64,000 bases of DNA from JACNIZ01 sp964344765. Lineage in GTDB: Bacteria > Planctomycetota > UBA1135. Location of the stretch: positions 308,757 to 372,756 of the forward strand of contig CAYFOM010000001.1 in assembly GCA_964344765.1 (NCBI GenBank). Reading direction: 5' to 3'. This document shows positions 1 through 7,827 of the stretch, in pieces. Within the stretch, counting starts at the first letter, position 1; each line of letters opens with the position of its first letter. Under the pieces are notes generated by a model that was not told where the DNA came from, ran no database searches, and worked only from the letters and a program-made list of their open reading frames with translations. The position numbers were made by a program, and so were the translations under genes.

Positions 1-1115
1 TCTTCCATGTACTCATCAATGTTGTCGCCGATTTCGGCTTTGCCGGTTTCCAGAGCTTCCGGATCGCAAGCTTTGATGTACGCACCGCGAGCCTTCAATT
101 CGCGCGCAATGGTAATCGCCGGCGCTTCACGCATGTCGTCGGTGCGCGGCTTAAACGCCAAGCCCCACAAACCAATGGTGATGCCATTCAAGTCCTCGCC
201 AAAGATGTCAATCGTCTTCTCGACCATCAGACCCTTTTGCGTTTGGTTGACCGCTTCCACCGCTTCCAAAATCTGGAATTCATAACCATTCTGCTTAGCA
301 GTGGCCATGATCGCCTTGACGTCTTTCGGGAAGCAAGAGCCGCCGTAACCGATGCCCGGGTACAAGAACGGCTTGCCAATGCGTGCATCGGAACCAATGC
401 CGCGACGCACGTTGGAAACGTCGGCGCCGACCAAATCGCAGATGCGCGCAACCTCGTTCATGAACGAGATGCGCGTCGCCAACATTGCGTTGGCAGCGTA
501 CTTAGTCATCTCGGCCGAAGTCGGATCCATGTGCAGAATCGGCGCGCCGTTGCGCACGAACGGAGCGTACAGCTCGTCCATGATTTCGAAGTCTTCGGCA
601 TTTTCAGCGCCAATGACGACGCGGTCCGGCTTCATGAAGTCATCAATCGCCGCACCTTCCTTCAAGAACTCAGGGTTCGAGCACACCGCAATCGGGAATT
701 CACTCTGCTCGTTGGCCAACACCTTGACCTGCGCAGCGGTTCCCACCGGTACCGTCGACTTATCGACGATCAGCTTCGGTCCATTGGCAGCTTTGCCGAT
801 GTCGGCAGCCACCTTATAAACCGCGCTCAAGTCCGCTGAACCATCTTTCCCCGGAGGAGTACCCACGGCGATGAACACCACGCGGGCATCGGCGACGGCG
901 TCGACCAGCGAGGTGCTGAAATCCAAGCGACCGTGGCTGTGGTTGGAAAGCACCAGTTCGGACAGGCCTGGCTCATAAATGGGAATCTCGCCCTGCTTCA
1001 AGCGGGCGATCTTTTCTTCGTCAATGTCGACGCAGGTGACGTGGTTGCCCATCTCGGCAAAGCACGTACCCGCAACCAGTCCGACATATCCGGTACCGAC
1101 AACGGCAATTCGCAT
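1..1115 (-). CDS. ugd: UDP-glucose 6-dehydrogenase, C-terminus outside window
   Basis: Cytoplasmic enzyme that oxidises UDP-glucose to UDP-glucuronate with two NAD+. The translation starts MRIAVVGTGYVG, a Rossmann glycine motif at residues 7-12, and carries the catalytic cysteine in GYGGSCFPKD (Cys261). Further family landmarks are VGTPPGKDG, STVPVGT and NPEFLKEG. About 371 residues are visible; the family is usually near 440, so roughly the last 70 residues lie off the left edge. It is the last visible gene of a minus-strand run starting at 5366, 52 bases after the sulfatase-like gene, which suggests it supplies uronic acid precursor to an envelope glycan made by the neighbouring membrane proteins. 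The family is certain; that it acts on UDP-glucose rather than another UDP-sugar is the most likely reading, not proven. Confidence 0.93.
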   Translation of the reverse strand, partial: MRIAVVGTGYVGLVAGTCFAEMGNHVTCVDIDEEKIARLKQGEIPIYEPGLSELVLSNHSHGRLDFSTSLVDAVADARVVFIAVGTPPGKDGSADLSAVYKVAADIGKAANGPKLIVDKSTVPVGTAAQVKVLANEQSEFPIAVCSNPEFLKEGAAIDDFMKPDRVVIGAENAEDFEIMDELYAPFVRNGAPILHMDPTSAEMTKYAANAMLATRISFMNEVARICDLVGADVSNVRRGIGSDARIGKPFLYPGIGYGGSCFPKDVKAIMATAKQNGYEFQILEAVEAVNQTQKGLMVEKTIDIFGEDLNGITIGLWGLAFKPRTDDMREAPAITIARELKARGAYIKACDPEALETGKAEIGDNIDEYME

Positions 1116-1167
1116 GTTTCTGTGGGTCTATGGGGAGGGGACTAGCCGGGAATTGTAGCTTCGCGGA

Positions 1168-2748
1168 CTATTCCCCGTCATTTTCAGACGATGAAGACGA
1201 CGTGTCATTTGGGTCAGGTCCCAACGCGTCGGCATACCCGGTGTCTTGCAGCGCTTGATCCACCTCGTCGGGTAGCTTTTCCATCATCGGAGCCTTCGGG
1301 GTGCCTTTGGCCAGGGCGGTCATTTGGTTGACCGCGGTCTGGGCGGCGGCATGGTTATTAAGTTCCGTAATCGGCTGGATTTCGGTCGGATCTTTAGCCA
1401 GGTCAAAAGCACGCAGCGATTCGCCGCGTTCGCGTTGGCCGGTGCGCGGATGGGTCCAGCCGTGCTCCCACAGCACTTTGAACGGGCCGCGCCGCCAACC
1501 CTGTGAATCGGTCTTTTGGCCCGGGTGGATCAGGTCCATATGCACGTCGAAGTTTTGCCCATCCTGCTCCCATAAGGAACGTGCACTTTGACCGTCCCGC
1601 CCGGTCCACTCAGGCAAACCGGCCAAATCCAGCAGCGTCGGGCCGACGTCGTACAGACCGATGGTGCCGGCGACGCGCTTGCCGGCCGGGGCGCGACCGG
1701 GCGCGCGGATGACCACCGGCACGTGCATGACTTCCTCGTAAAGCGTGCGGTGGTGGAACATATGAGTTTCGCCCTCATGCTCCTCACCAAAGTGATCGCC
1801 ATGGTCGCTGATTACGCAGAAGATCACGTCGTCGGCGATGCCCAGCTCTTCCAACTTGGCGTCGAGTTCGGCCAATGCATCATCGACGCTGCGGATTTCA
1901 GCGTCGTATAAAGCTTTAACCCGCATCAGTTCCTCGGCGCTGTATTGGCGCTCTTTCTTCTCGCCATGCGGCGGCGTGAAGTTTTCGCCCAGCTCGGCAT
2001 CGGCTTCGCTGTAGTCCGGCAAAAAGCGCTTGGCGTAATCCACCGGCGGGATGTAGTTGTAGTGCACGTCCCAATAGTGCAAGAACAAGAAGAACGGTTC
2101 GTCGCCGGCCGCCGCTTCGTCGAGGTAATGCAACGCCATTTCATTGACGCGCGGCGTATTGCCATAGGTGCTATCGGCAAGGCCGTGCACGCGCATCATT
2201 TGCTTCAGCTTCGGATTGGTGATCGCGTTAATGTTGGCGCCTTCCTGCAGGTACTCCTCGGCAGGTTCATAAATATCGAAGCCGGGTCCATAGCCATACG
2301 ATGCATGCAAAAACGGCGCCGAAAACACGCCGATGGTTCGATAGCCGGCCGCGTCGAAACGACCAGCCAAATTGGGCGTGCGGTGCGGCAGCATTAAGCG
2401 ACCTAAACGCACGCCGTGCTCGCGCGGCGATTGGCCAGTGAACAAGGAAATATGACTGGGCAACGTCCACGGCGACGCAGCCGATGCATTTTCGAACAAC
2501 AAGCCGTCGTCGGCCAGCTCAGCAAGGAATGGCGTGGTTTGTTCCTGCGGCGCAAAGTGCGGCGTGTAGCCATAAGGTGTGCAGTGATCGGCGCGCAGCG
2601 AATCAATGGATACCAAGATCACCGACGGCTTTTTGTGCGCCACGGGGGGCGGGCTATCGTCGGGAGAATCCAGGGCGTCGCCACAGGCGGCGATTGCCAG
2701 CGTTGGGATCAGCAGCATCCACTGCCGGGCTCGTGTTTGGGCCAACAT
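1168..2748 (-). CDS. Sulfatase/alkaline-phosphatase-fold lipoprotein with Thr at the nucleophile position
   Basis: 526 residues. ATG at 2748 is chosen over an in-frame TTG at 2754; it lies 9 bases after the preceding stop. The N-terminus MLAQTRARQWMLLIPTLAIAAC ends in a lipobox (IAAC, Cys22), so the protein should be lipid-anchored outside the inner membrane. The sulfatase metal-site start VSIDSLRADH (Asp49) and a late metal-site motif VISDHGDHFGE are present. At the place of the sulfatase CxPSR motif the sequence is TLPSHISLFTG, so the nucleophile position is Thr95, not Cys or Ser. Such proteins cannot make formylglycine; phospho-transferases of this fold use Thr. It may act as a phosphodiesterase or phosphoglycerol-type transferase on envelope glycans. 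The tail is Ser/Asp/Glu-rich. Fold sure, substrate unknown. Confidence 0.85.
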   Translation of the reverse strand: MLAQTRARQWMLLIPTLAIAACGDALDSPDDSPPPVAHKKPSVILVSIDSLRADHCTPYGYTPHFAPQEQTTPFLAELADDGLLFENASAASPWTLPSHISLFTGQSPREHGVRLGRLMLPHRTPNLAGRFDAAGYRTIGVFSAPFLHASYGYGPGFDIYEPAEEYLQEGANINAITNPKLKQMMRVHGLADSTYGNTPRVNEMALHYLDEAAAGDEPFFLFLHYWDVHYNYIPPVDYAKRFLPDYSEADAELGENFTPPHGEKKERQYSAEELMRVKALYDAEIRSVDDALAELDAKLEELGIADDVIFCVISDHGDHFGEEHEGETHMFHHRTLYEEVMHVPVVIRAPGRAPAGKRVAGTIGLYDVGPTLLDLAGLPEWTGRDGQSARSLWEQDGQNFDVHMDLIHPGQKTDSQGWRRGPFKVLWEHGWTHPRTGQRERGESLRAFDLAKDPTEIQPITELNNHAAAQTAVNQMTALAKGTPKAPMMEKLPDEVDQALQDTGYADALGPDPNDTSSSSSENDGE

Positions 2749-2757
2749 GGCCAAATC

Positions 2758-4299
2758 TTACTCGGCGGTGATTGCGTCGGCCGGTTCTTCCTGGTCGGAT
2801 TGCGCTGGGCTTGCGGCAAAAAAGTTGAAACGCAAACCGATCAACATGGTGATCGGGCCGAGTAGGTGGATTAGCAAGCGCTCCGGGATGCCTTTTTCGC
2901 GCAGCAGCGGCAAATACCACGGCGTGACGAGCAAAATCAGGAAGTACAGCAGCACGCCGCCGATCACTAGCGCACTCAGCCAGCGGTAAATTCCATCAGC
3001 TAAGTCGCGTTTGCGCCATGGTAGGGCGAGTAGCAGCAGCAGCCACAGCAATCCCCAACTGCGCCAATCGGTGAATTCGTCCCAGAAGTAGCCGGGCAAA
3101 TGGTCGATGCGCGCCGGCGGGTTCTCGAGCAAGTCTTGATCGCGACCGACGATGACCTTCGGCGATTTTTCCACCAGTTCGGGACCACCGCCAAAGTAGT
3201 GGAGGATGTTTTCGACGGTGAAGTGCTGGGTGTAGTTTTCGTCGATGGCGGGCAGGTCGGCGCGAATCGACATCCATGGCAGCAACGCCAGAATTGCCAC
3301 CGCGACCACTCCCCAGCTCGCCCGGTAGCGGCTGAGGCGGGGGAGCAGCAAACCGCTGACCAGCAAGGCCAGCAAGGTGACCCCGAGCAGAGCTTGGCCT
3401 TCGTTTTTCATTGCCGCCGCGCCGGCTAGACATAAGCCTCCCAGCAATTGCAGACGGGTCATGGATTGGCGAATCCCTGTTAGCAACAAGGCGCAGGCGG
3501 CAGCAATCAACGCGGCTACCGGCAAGTCGGCGCCGGCACCTAAAGTGAGCTCTTGCGAAAGACCGGCAAAGTCCAAGCTTTGCATGCCTTTTTCGCCAAT
3601 GTTACGGGCATAAAGAATCGGCGTGGCGGCAGCAACCCAGGCGGCGACTGCGGCCGACGACAGGCTGATGCAGCGCAGTCCAAAGAACACCGCGCCCGGC
3701 AAGCATGCGGCCCATAAAGCCAACGGCCACTGCACCCAACGGTCGTGCCAACCGCCGAGTTTGGCAACGAGGGCTTCCAAGATTGGAATGCCAAGCGGGT
3801 AATTCGGATGGGTTGCGATGCGGCCGTAATCGGCCAGGGTGCCGTCGGTGTTGAGCATGCCGGTGAGGGCTTGGTCGAACGGCGAGCCGTTGAAGGCGAG
3901 GATCTTTCCTTTGTAAGCAAAGTGGAAGATCGGGTCGAACTCGTTGATTGGGTAGGCCAGAGTGGCGACCACCGAGCCGATGGCCAGCACCATCAAAAGC
4001 GCAAAGCTGATGCGCGGCAAGTCGGTCGCTGCCGACGCCGCCTTTCGCTGGCGCCAAGTCAAACCTGCACAAAGCAAACCGACCACGACGAATTCGGTGG
4101 TCAGCGCAGTCATCGACAGCCCTAACGCCAACACAACATTGCCGAGCACCACAACGACTGCCGTACCGAGCAAATAACTGATGCTGAAGTCTTCCCAGCA
4201 ACTGCGCGCCAAATGTTCGCGACTGGGCAACAACGCCCTACCCGTCGCCAGAGTTAGCGCGACAACGGCAAGGCCGGCAAAAAACGGTAAGACGTCCAT
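2758..4299 (-). CDS. Polytopic membrane protein, GT-C glycosyltransferase-like
   Basis: 513 residues with about a dozen hydrophobic segments. The start chosen is the ATG at 4299 (MDVLPFFAG), which lies 2 bases after the stop of the upstream gene; a longer reading from 4353 would overlap that gene by 52 bases. After the first helices a periplasmic-facing loop has the acidic motif NEFDPIFHF (about residues 119-127), followed by HPNYPLGIP and a KNEG motif between helices, a layout seen in lipid-phospho-sugar-dependent GT-C transferases (ArnT/PMT-like). No signature is strong enough to name the donor or acceptor. Its place between a bitopic protein, a sulfatase-fold lipoprotein and UDP-glucose dehydrogenase supports a role in envelope glycan assembly. 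This is inference from topology and context. Confidence 0.75.
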   Translation of the reverse strand: MDVLPFFAGLAVVALTLATGRALLPSREHLARSCWEDFSISYLLGTAVVVVLGNVVLALGLSMTALTTEFVVVGLLCAGLTWRQRKAASAATDLPRISFALLMVLAIGSVVATLAYPINEFDPIFHFAYKGKILAFNGSPFDQALTGMLNTDGTLADYGRIATHPNYPLGIPILEALVAKLGGWHDRWVQWPLALWAACLPGAVFFGLRCISLSSAAVAAWVAAATPILYARNIGEKGMQSLDFAGLSQELTLGAGADLPVAALIAAACALLLTGIRQSMTRLQLLGGLCLAGAAAMKNEGQALLGVTLLALLVSGLLLPRLSRYRASWGVVAVAILALLPWMSIRADLPAIDENYTQHFTVENILHYFGGGPELVEKSPKVIVGRDQDLLENPPARIDHLPGYFWDEFTDWRSWGLLWLLLLLALPWRKRDLADGIYRWLSALVIGGVLLYFLILLVTPWYLPLLREKGIPERLLIHLLGPITMLIGLRFNFFAASPAQSDQEEPADAITAE

Positions 4300-4301
4300 G
4301 A

Positions 4302-5366
4302 TCACGGCTTGCGCGAGCGCTTGAGGGCCTGGTCGGCGGGTACGGTTTCCCAATCCTGCAGGCGGAAGTCGGAGTTCATGTTAAAGAAGGTGACCCATTG
4401 CACATCCAAGTCTTGAATGGCTTGGATTTCATCGGCGACCAAATCACGCGCCGCGCCGACGCCGCCGATTTTCGAGATTTCGCGCGGCTCGGGTTCCCAG
4501 CGACTGCGACCGACCCAGCGATCTTCCTTGCGGTATTCCATCACCCATTGGCGGAACTGCACACTGGCGCCCGAGGCTTCGTGCGGTTTGTACAAGTAGA
4601 AGCGACGCGGGAACAACAGGTAGTTGAGGTTGAGGAACCAGCGCGCGCGGCCGGCGATAGTCGTCGGCGTGTTGACGGGGACCAGCAGGATGCCGTCGCT
4701 AGGCTCGGTTTTTTGCTCGAGGTGCTCAACGTAGGCACGCAGGTCGGGGTCCAGCCACGGCGGTCCGGGCATTTGCCCCAGTCCCAGGTATTGCAGACCG
4801 GCGGCGTCGATATCAGGCGGATGCACGGTTTGGCCGAGGTCGAAGTACAAATACCCCGGCATGGTGCGGGCGACTTCGGCCAGATCGATGTTGGCCAGCG
4901 TGCCTTGATTGTGCACTTGCAGAATCGCGTGAGCACCGGCGGCAGCATTGGCAGGGTCGTCGTATACCGTCATGCTCGGCGCCAGCAGCGAGTGCGCGGC
5001 CAGCTCTTCTTCGGTCAGGTAAATGCGCAGTTTGATGCCGCTGCGATGCAGCCGGTTTAACAAAGCCATTACCGGATGCTCGGCATTCAGCGGCGTGCCC
5101 AAGCGGAAGTCAAACAAACCCCATACCGCAACAATCTTGCCGCGTGGATTCTTCCACGACTCAAGCATGAAATCGGCTTTGGCGACGCCGTCCCATTCGA
5201 TGGTCGGGTAGGCGTCGCGAGTCGGCTCGAAGCCGGTCCACGCCGTGACCTGCAACATTTTGCCCAAGTAAATCGCAGCCAGCAGCGCACCCAATAGGTG
5301 GACCTTCTGCAGCCCTTTGAGCAGCAGGATCCAAGCGCCCACGGGGCCACTAGCGGAATTTGCCAT
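4302..5366 (-). CDS. Uncharacterised single-membrane-span protein
   Basis: 354 residues, not recognised. One hydrophobic segment near residues 25-45 (KVHLLGALLAAIYLGKMLQV) follows a short N-terminus, and the remaining 300 residues are soluble and probably extracytoplasmic. Motifs that stand out are AVWGLFDFRLG, LRIYLTEEEL, GYLYFDLGQTVHPP and LNLNYLLFPRRFYLYKP; the last resembles phrases found in predicted sugar-chain assembly proteins but does not establish a family. It is the first gene of a minus-strand unit running to UDP-glucose dehydrogenase; the next gene starts 2 bases after its stop. A divergent GT-C-like gene begins only 25 bases away, so the two start regions share one very short promoter space. 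Confidence 0.7.
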   Translation of the reverse strand: MANSASGPVGAWILLLKGLQKVHLLGALLAAIYLGKMLQVTAWTGFEPTRDAYPTIEWDGVAKADFMLESWKNPRGKIVAVWGLFDFRLGTPLNAEHPVMALLNRLHRSGIKLRIYLTEEELAAHSLLAPSMTVYDDPANAAAGAHAILQVHNQGTLANIDLAEVARTMPGYLYFDLGQTVHPPDIDAAGLQYLGLGQMPGPPWLDPDLRAYVEHLEQKTEPSDGILLVPVNTPTTIAGRARWFLNLNYLLFPRRFYLYKPHEASGASVQFRQWVMEYRKEDRWVGRSRWEPEPREISKIGGVGAARDLVADEIQAIQDLDVQWVTFFNMNSDFRLQDWETVPADQALKRSRKP

Positions 5367-5391
5367 GCGCTTAGGTTAGCCTTGTCCGCTG

Positions 5392-7047
5392 ATGGATACC
5401 AAGGTCTCCCATTCACCGCGCACCCTGCTTGCTGTCATGATCGTCGCCGCGGTGCCGACTCTGTTCGCCGCAGTGCTCGGCGAGGACATCTTCCAGACTT
5501 GGGACCTGGTCACCGCCACCGCCGTATTACTCGGCGGCTTGATGCTGATCTTCGTCCGCGGCGAGCAGACGCCAATGCATCTGGCCTCGTTGTCACTGGC
5601 GCTATTGATCTTGGTCGTGCCGACGGCATACGTGCACATCCGCCACGACGTACCGGTCAGCAACGATGAGCGCTCCTACCTCTATCAAGCCGAAGTCTTC
5701 GCCGAGGGCATGCTCGCCGACGAAACCCAAGTCAATGAATGGGTTGATTTTGCGCTGCGCCAGCGCCAGGTACACGAACATCGCGACGTCAAACGGCGCT
5801 ATTCCAAGTATGCACCGGCAACCTCATTGGCGCTGACGCCAGGCGTGGTCATGGGATGGCCGCCGTTGATGGTCATCCTCGCCGGCATCGCCGACTTGAT
5901 TTTGATCGCGATGATCGGGCGTCGCTATGGATTGAATAAACCGAGATTAGCCGCCCTTGTGCTGGCAACCTCGCCGTTTTTCCTACTTGTTCAGTCTTCG
6001 TTCCAATCGGAAGTCTTCACCATGCCGGCGGCGCTCGCCGGGTATTTGGCTTTGCTCAAATCGCGGCAAAACCCCAAAGGCGGGCCCGGATTCAGCGCCT
6101 TTTTGGTTGGCCTTTGCGCCGGTTGGATCTTCCTCGGGCGACCGCTAACAGGCGTGGTTTACGCGCTGACGATGGCCTTGGGTTTGTGGTTCGGCCCAGG
6201 AGCACCCAAGTGGCGCGGAATCTTCAGCGCAATCCTCGGCGGACTACCGATGCTGGCGCTTGCGCTTGCCTACCACCGCGCCCAAACCGGCGATTGGATG
6301 CTGTCGCCTTACGAAGCCTACGCCCAAGCCTTTGGTCCCTGGGAAAACCCTGGCGCCGAAGCGGCCGACCGCATTCCCATCGACGTTTATGGCCACGGCG
6401 ATTTCCTCCTCGGCATGATGCGCCAACTCGGACGATGGGGGGTGGCATTCGGCGGCATGCTGGGTGCCGTCGGCCTGGCTTGGTGGGGGCTATGGTGCAA
6501 CCGCAAGCGCGATGGCGGCGCGGGCGCGATGTTCGCCCTGCTGCTGCCGATGGCATATGCGTTGCACTGGTATCCCGGCCATTGGGGTTATTTGGGGCCG
6601 CTTTATTGCATCGAAAGTCTCGGCATGCTGGTCGTCGGCTTTTTGATGTGCATGCAGCAAGCGCCGAAGGCGTGGCGCAACAACCTAATCCTGGCGGTGA
6701 TTGCTTGGGGAGCGGTTTTGTTCGTGGTGCGGCTGGTACCGTTGCAGGAGCAGGTCGACAAACGCGGCGTTCCGGAGCGTGTGGCGGCCGAAATGGCGGA
6801 CCAGACGGTTTTATTGTTGCCGTACTTTAAAAACCCGGCCATGGCCGAGCCGACGATGAAGTATTGGACGCCGACTCGCAACCCCGCCGAGCAACGCGTG
6901 GCCATTATTCGCGAGCTGCCGAACCCCGATTTGACCGCGCGCGTGGTGCAAGCACTGGGTTTGGAGGGGCGCACCGTCTTCCGCCTGACCCCGGTCACAT
7001 CCAGCGAATCCGAAACCGGCTACGAAGCGGTCCAGGTCGAGCTTTGA
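5392..7047 (+). CDS. Polytopic membrane protein, GT-C glycosyltransferase-like
   Basis: 551 residues with about ten or more transmembrane helices. The first large loop carries VSNDERSYLYQAEVF (residues 89-103), matching the acidic DE...YLYQA pattern of the first periplasmic loop in GT39/ArnT-like transferases, where the acidic pair takes part in catalysis. Later motifs include SKYAPATSLALTPG and LHWYPGHWGYLGPLY, also in the style of membrane mannosyl/aminoarabinose-type transferases. The last 100 residues form a small soluble domain. It diverges from the glycan-type unit on the minus strand with 25 bases between start codons. Donor and acceptor cannot be read from the sequence. Confidence 0.78.
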   Translation: MDTKVSHSPRTLLAVMIVAAVPTLFAAVLGEDIFQTWDLVTATAVLLGGLMLIFVRGEQTPMHLASLSLALLILVVPTAYVHIRHDVPVSNDERSYLYQAEVFAEGMLADETQVNEWVDFALRQRQVHEHRDVKRRYSKYAPATSLALTPGVVMGWPPLMVILAGIADLILIAMIGRRYGLNKPRLAALVLATSPFFLLVQSSFQSEVFTMPAALAGYLALLKSRQNPKGGPGFSAFLVGLCAGWIFLGRPLTGVVYALTMALGLWFGPGAPKWRGIFSAILGGLPMLALALAYHRAQTGDWMLSPYEAYAQAFGPWENPGAEAADRIPIDVYGHGDFLLGMMRQLGRWGVAFGGMLGAVGLAWWGLWCNRKRDGGAGAMFALLLPMAYALHWYPGHWGYLGPLYCIESLGMLVVGFLMCMQQAPKAWRNNLILAVIAWGAVLFVVRLVPLQEQVDKRGVPERVAAEMADQTVLLLPYFKNPAMAEPTMKYWTPTRNPAEQRVAIIRELPNPDLTARVVQALGLEGRTVFRLTPVTSSESETGYEAVQVEL

Positions 7048-7142
7048 CCGATGGGGGCTTAGGCCCTGGGGAATAAGAGTTCCCTTAAGTGGCGATGGGC
7101 ACAGCCCGATAAGAGGTCTCAGGAGCCCGACTCCAAAGCCTC

Positions 7143-7628
7143 ATGCTGCCCATCCGCCCCAGACTCCATCGTCGCAGCCTGCGCCAGGCCGCCCTTTTCG
7201 GCGCCGCGCTCCTTTTGCTGCCGACGACGTCGGCTTCGGCTTACAGCCTGCCGATGAGCGGTGTTTGGAGTGGAATCACGGCGTTGGCGTTGGAAGCGGA
7301 CTTGGAAAATTCGGCGGCGCCCCTCGCGATGGAGCGCGCCCAGCCGACGCCATACGACGCGATCACGCCGCATGTGGATTTCCAACCCATCCCGATTGAG
7401 CGATACACTCCGAGCGAATTCGCTTTGCTGGAGGAGCGTTCCGGGGGCTTAGGGCCGGAATGGAACATGAACCGGCGTTGGTCCGTCGGCCTGACCTACC
7501 GCCGCGGCTGGGAGAACGTTCAAATCGATCCAACCGCTGAGCGCGCCCGTGGAACCCTTGGCGGAGTGCCGGTGGATGATTCGCTGGCGACTCAAAGCCT
7601 GATGGTAGAATTCCGCCTAAGTTTTTAA
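7143..7628 (+). CDS. Short secreted protein ending in a FadL-like C-terminal hairpin
   Basis: 161 residues. Residues 1-33 are a signal peptide (basic RPRLHRRSLRQ, hydrophobic AALFGAALLLLP, cleavage near SASA). The last 48 residues, from SVGLTYRRGWEN to the terminal FRLSF, align without gaps to the last 48 of the FadL-like porin encoded 200 bases downstream (FLDLAYRHGFEN to FRVNF), with 16 identities by my count. The final aromatic residue fits recognition by the outer-membrane assembly machinery. The middle part, about residues 34-110, is not barrel-like. It could be a shrunken porin remnant fused to a signal peptide, or a small accessory protein that borrowed the C-terminal strand pair. A functional role is unknown. 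Confidence 0.68.
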   Translation: MLPIRPRLHRRSLRQAALFGAALLLLPTTSASAYSLPMSGVWSGITALALEADLENSAAPLAMERAQPTPYDAITPHVDFQPIPIERYTPSEFALLEERSGGLGPEWNMNRRWSVGLTYRRGWENVQIDPTAERARGTLGGVPVDDSLATQSLMVEFRLSF

Positions 7629-7662
7629 AGAGTCAGGCCTTATACCAACTGGTCGGTTTGTT

Positions 7663-7677
7663 TTAGGGTCGCCCTAA
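7663..7677. terminator. Small inverted repeat after the short secreted gene
   Basis: TTAGGG-TCG-CCCTAA, a perfect 6-base-pair dyad 35 bases after the stop at 7628, followed by a T-rich stretch. It could be a weak terminator or an operator; the stem is short and a second AT-rich dyad follows, so the assignment is tentative. Confidence 0.35.
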
Positions 7678-7710
7678 GTCGTTTGTTTTCATATTTGAAT
7701 TAGGGCTGTC

Positions 7711-7744
7711 GATATATATAAGGAATCGACTGTTTATATATATC
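7711..7744. promoter_or_regulatory. AT-rich 10-bp inverted repeat upstream of the porin gene
   Basis: GATATATATA at 7711-7720 is repeated in inverted orientation as TATATATATC at 7735-7744 with a 14-base spacer. It stands out as strongly AT-rich in a GC-rich neighbourhood and lies about 85-115 bases before the porin start codon, so it is probably part of the promoter region or a protein binding site. Confidence 0.45.
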
Positions 7745-7790
7745 CAGATATCCCTAATTATCCTGTGGTCGGCAATATCTAAAAGATTAA

Positions 7791-7823
7791 TTCTCCATGA
7801 AGCCCAAATCGGGCAATGGAGAA
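7791..7823 (+). promoter_or_regulatory. Hairpin covering the ribosome binding site of the porin gene
   Basis: TTCTCCAT (7791-7798) pairs perfectly with ATGGAGAA (7816-7823), and inside it GCCC (7802-7805) pairs with GGGC (7811-7814) around an AAATC loop. The 3' arm holds GGAG (7818-7821), the Shine-Dalgarno sequence for the ATG at 7828, six bases downstream. The 5' arm therefore works as an anti-Shine-Dalgarno. This could be a thermometer-like or protein-controlled translation switch. Confidence 0.6.
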
Positions 7824-7827
7824 AGGA

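Noticed and set aside
7816..7827. Earlier start codon of the porin at 7816
   Set aside because: This ATG is inside the hairpin arm and has no RBS, whereas ATG 7828 has GGAG six bases upstream and gives a normal signal peptide.
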